From JBBSIN01 sp038232055 (GTDB lineage Bacteria > Actinomycetota > Actinomycetes > JADGOV01): a stretch of DNA of 29,741 bases. The notes under the pieces are model-generated. The model saw only the letters and a list, made by a program, of their open reading frames with translations. It was not told the DNA's origin and searched no databases. Numbering within the stretch: position 1 is the stretch's first letter; each line of letters starts with the position of its first letter. The stretch spans positions 1 through 29,741 of the forward strand of contig JBBSIN010000027.1 of the NCBI GenBank assembly GCA_038232055.1. The letters are read 5' to 3'. The position numbers and the translations under genes are program-made. Shown piece by piece: positions 28,892 to 29,741 of this stretch.

Positions 28892-29741
28892 ATGAAGCTG
28901 CGCAGACTTGTGGTCGTTGCGTCGGTGGCGGTTGCCACGGCGTCCGCCGTACCCGCTTACGCCGACAACGTGCACCAGTCGGTCGTGGTGAGCGAGCGAC
29001 CCTCTCCCGACGTGCCGCACGTCCTCGACGGCGCGTACAGCGAGAAGAAGGCCGTCCACGCGATCGAGCAGGTCGGCGACACCGTCGTGGTCGGCGGCAC
29101 CTTCACCAGCGTGCAGTCCAAGGACAAGACCAGGACCTTCGCGCGCAAGAACATCTTCGCGTTCAACCGGCTCAACGGCGCGGTCGTCGAGACCTTCGCC
29201 CCGCAGTTCGACGGTGAGGTCGATGCACTCGCCGCGGCGCCCGACGGCTCGATCTTCGTGGGCGGCGCCTTCAGCCACGTCACGACGCCGAGCGGTGCCA
29301 AGGCGATGAAGGGACTGGTCAAGCTCAACCCCGCGACGGGTGAGCTGGTGCCGGGGTTTGGGGCGACGACGAACTCAACGGTCGCGATCCTGCGTGCCCT
29401 CGGCTCGAGGCTCTACGTCGGCGGCAAGTTCACGACCATCCGCGGTGTGTCACGCTCGCGGCTGGCTGCCGTCGACGCTGGTTCGGGCGCGGTGGATCCG
29501 GCCCTGAACCTGGCGGTGGCGGGGACGCACAAGGGGTCGGGGTCGACCGATGTGCGGGACCTGGACGTCAGCCCGGACGGCTCGTGGCTGGTGCTGATCG
29601 GCAACTTCAACTCGGTCGGCGGGCAGGCCCGCGACCAGATGGCGGTGCTGCGGTTGGGCTCGCCGGCGACGGTGGACTCCTGGCAGACGAGCCGGACGGC
29701 GCCGGCGTGCAGCGATACGTTCTCGGCGGCGGTGCAGGGCC
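28892..29741 (+). CDS. Secreted DUF5122-type beta-propeller protein, cut by the window edge
   Basis: At least 283 residues, open to the last base with no stop. ATG 28892 has AAGG 5 nt upstream, and a signal peptide follows (KLRRLVVVASVAVATASAVPAYA, cleavage near residue 24). The remainder shows repeated VVVGGTFTSV, IFVGGAFSHV, LYVGGKFTTI and LVLIGNFNSVGG strands, each followed by a LNxxTGxLV-type strand: the delta-60/DUF5122 repeats of surface and extracellular proteins, which often carry C-terminal PKD or lectin modules that would lie beyond this window. Function unknown. It is divergent from the CDP-alcohol phosphatidyltransferase operon (144 bp); the shared spacer contains a short direct repeat (GCGCGAACAT twice, near 28837-28857) and no clear promoter. 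Confidence 0.8.
   Translation, partial: MKLRRLVVVASVAVATASAVPAYADNVHQSVVVSERPSPDVPHVLDGAYSEKKAVHAIEQVGDTVVVGGTFTSVQSKDKTRTFARKNIFAFNRLNGAVVETFAPQFDGEVDALAAAPDGSIFVGGAFSHVTTPSGAKAMKGLVKLNPATGELVPGFGATTNSTVAILRALGSRLYVGGKFTTIRGVSRSRLAAVDAGSGAVDPALNLAVAGTHKGSGSTDVRDLDVSPDGSWLVLIGNFNSVGGQARDQMAVLRLGSPATVDSWQTSRTAPACSDTFSAAVQG

Overview
The window is high-GC DNA (roughly 70 % by eye) from an actinobacterium. The evidence is the coproporphyrin-dependent haem genes (hemY-type oxidase and an actinobacterial hemQ), an actinobacterial-type c-di-AMP riboswitch, leaderless starts with TANNNT boxes about 7 nt upstream, frequent GTG/TTG starts, and Alg13/Alg14-like glycosyltransferases. I cannot name a genus. 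The left edge looks like a contig end: the first 200 bases are a fold-back copy of the hemE gene whose 3' end follows.

Left part (1-8787), housekeeping and secreted proteins: the hemE 3' end, a DUF4349 lipoprotein (-), hemY/cgoX (+), a PQQ-type beta-propeller lipoprotein (-), hemQ/chdC (+), msrB (-), a stand-alone LigD-type primase-polymerase (+), and a secreted multidomain metallophosphoesterase (+). HemE, HemY/CgoX and HemQ/ChdC act in the coproporphyrin branch of haem synthesis. A 659-base gene-free stretch with a perfect 20-bp inverted repeat follows.

Centre and right part (9447-28747), a cell-surface or extracellular polysaccharide locus: it holds three secreted or membrane-anchored GH26-like glycosidases, five PAPS-type sulfotransferases, an Alg14/Alg13-like split glycosyltransferase, three GT2 glycosyltransferases, a Wzx-like flippase, a Wzy/O-antigen-ligase-like polymerase, a kinase-fold phosphotransferase and a CDP-alcohol phosphatidyltransferase. 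The genes form a plus-strand operon (12470-17256), a minus-strand group (23930 down to 17512) and a second minus-strand operon (28747 down to 25556). Many junctions are 4-bp GTGA/ATGA overlaps. A sigma-A-type promoter followed by a c-di-AMP (ydaO-yuaA) riboswitch precedes the third GH26-like gene (24260-25249).

The most coherent reading is a Wzx/Wzy-type pathway for a sulfated, possibly also phosphorylated or phospholipid-linked, polysaccharide. GH26-like enzymes would trim or release the chain, and one of them is controlled by c-di-AMP. Glycan structure, sulfation and phosphorylation are inferences. No initiating phosphoglycosyl transferase, Wzc-like protein or PAPS-forming enzyme is in the window. 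The right edge cuts a secreted beta-propeller-like protein.
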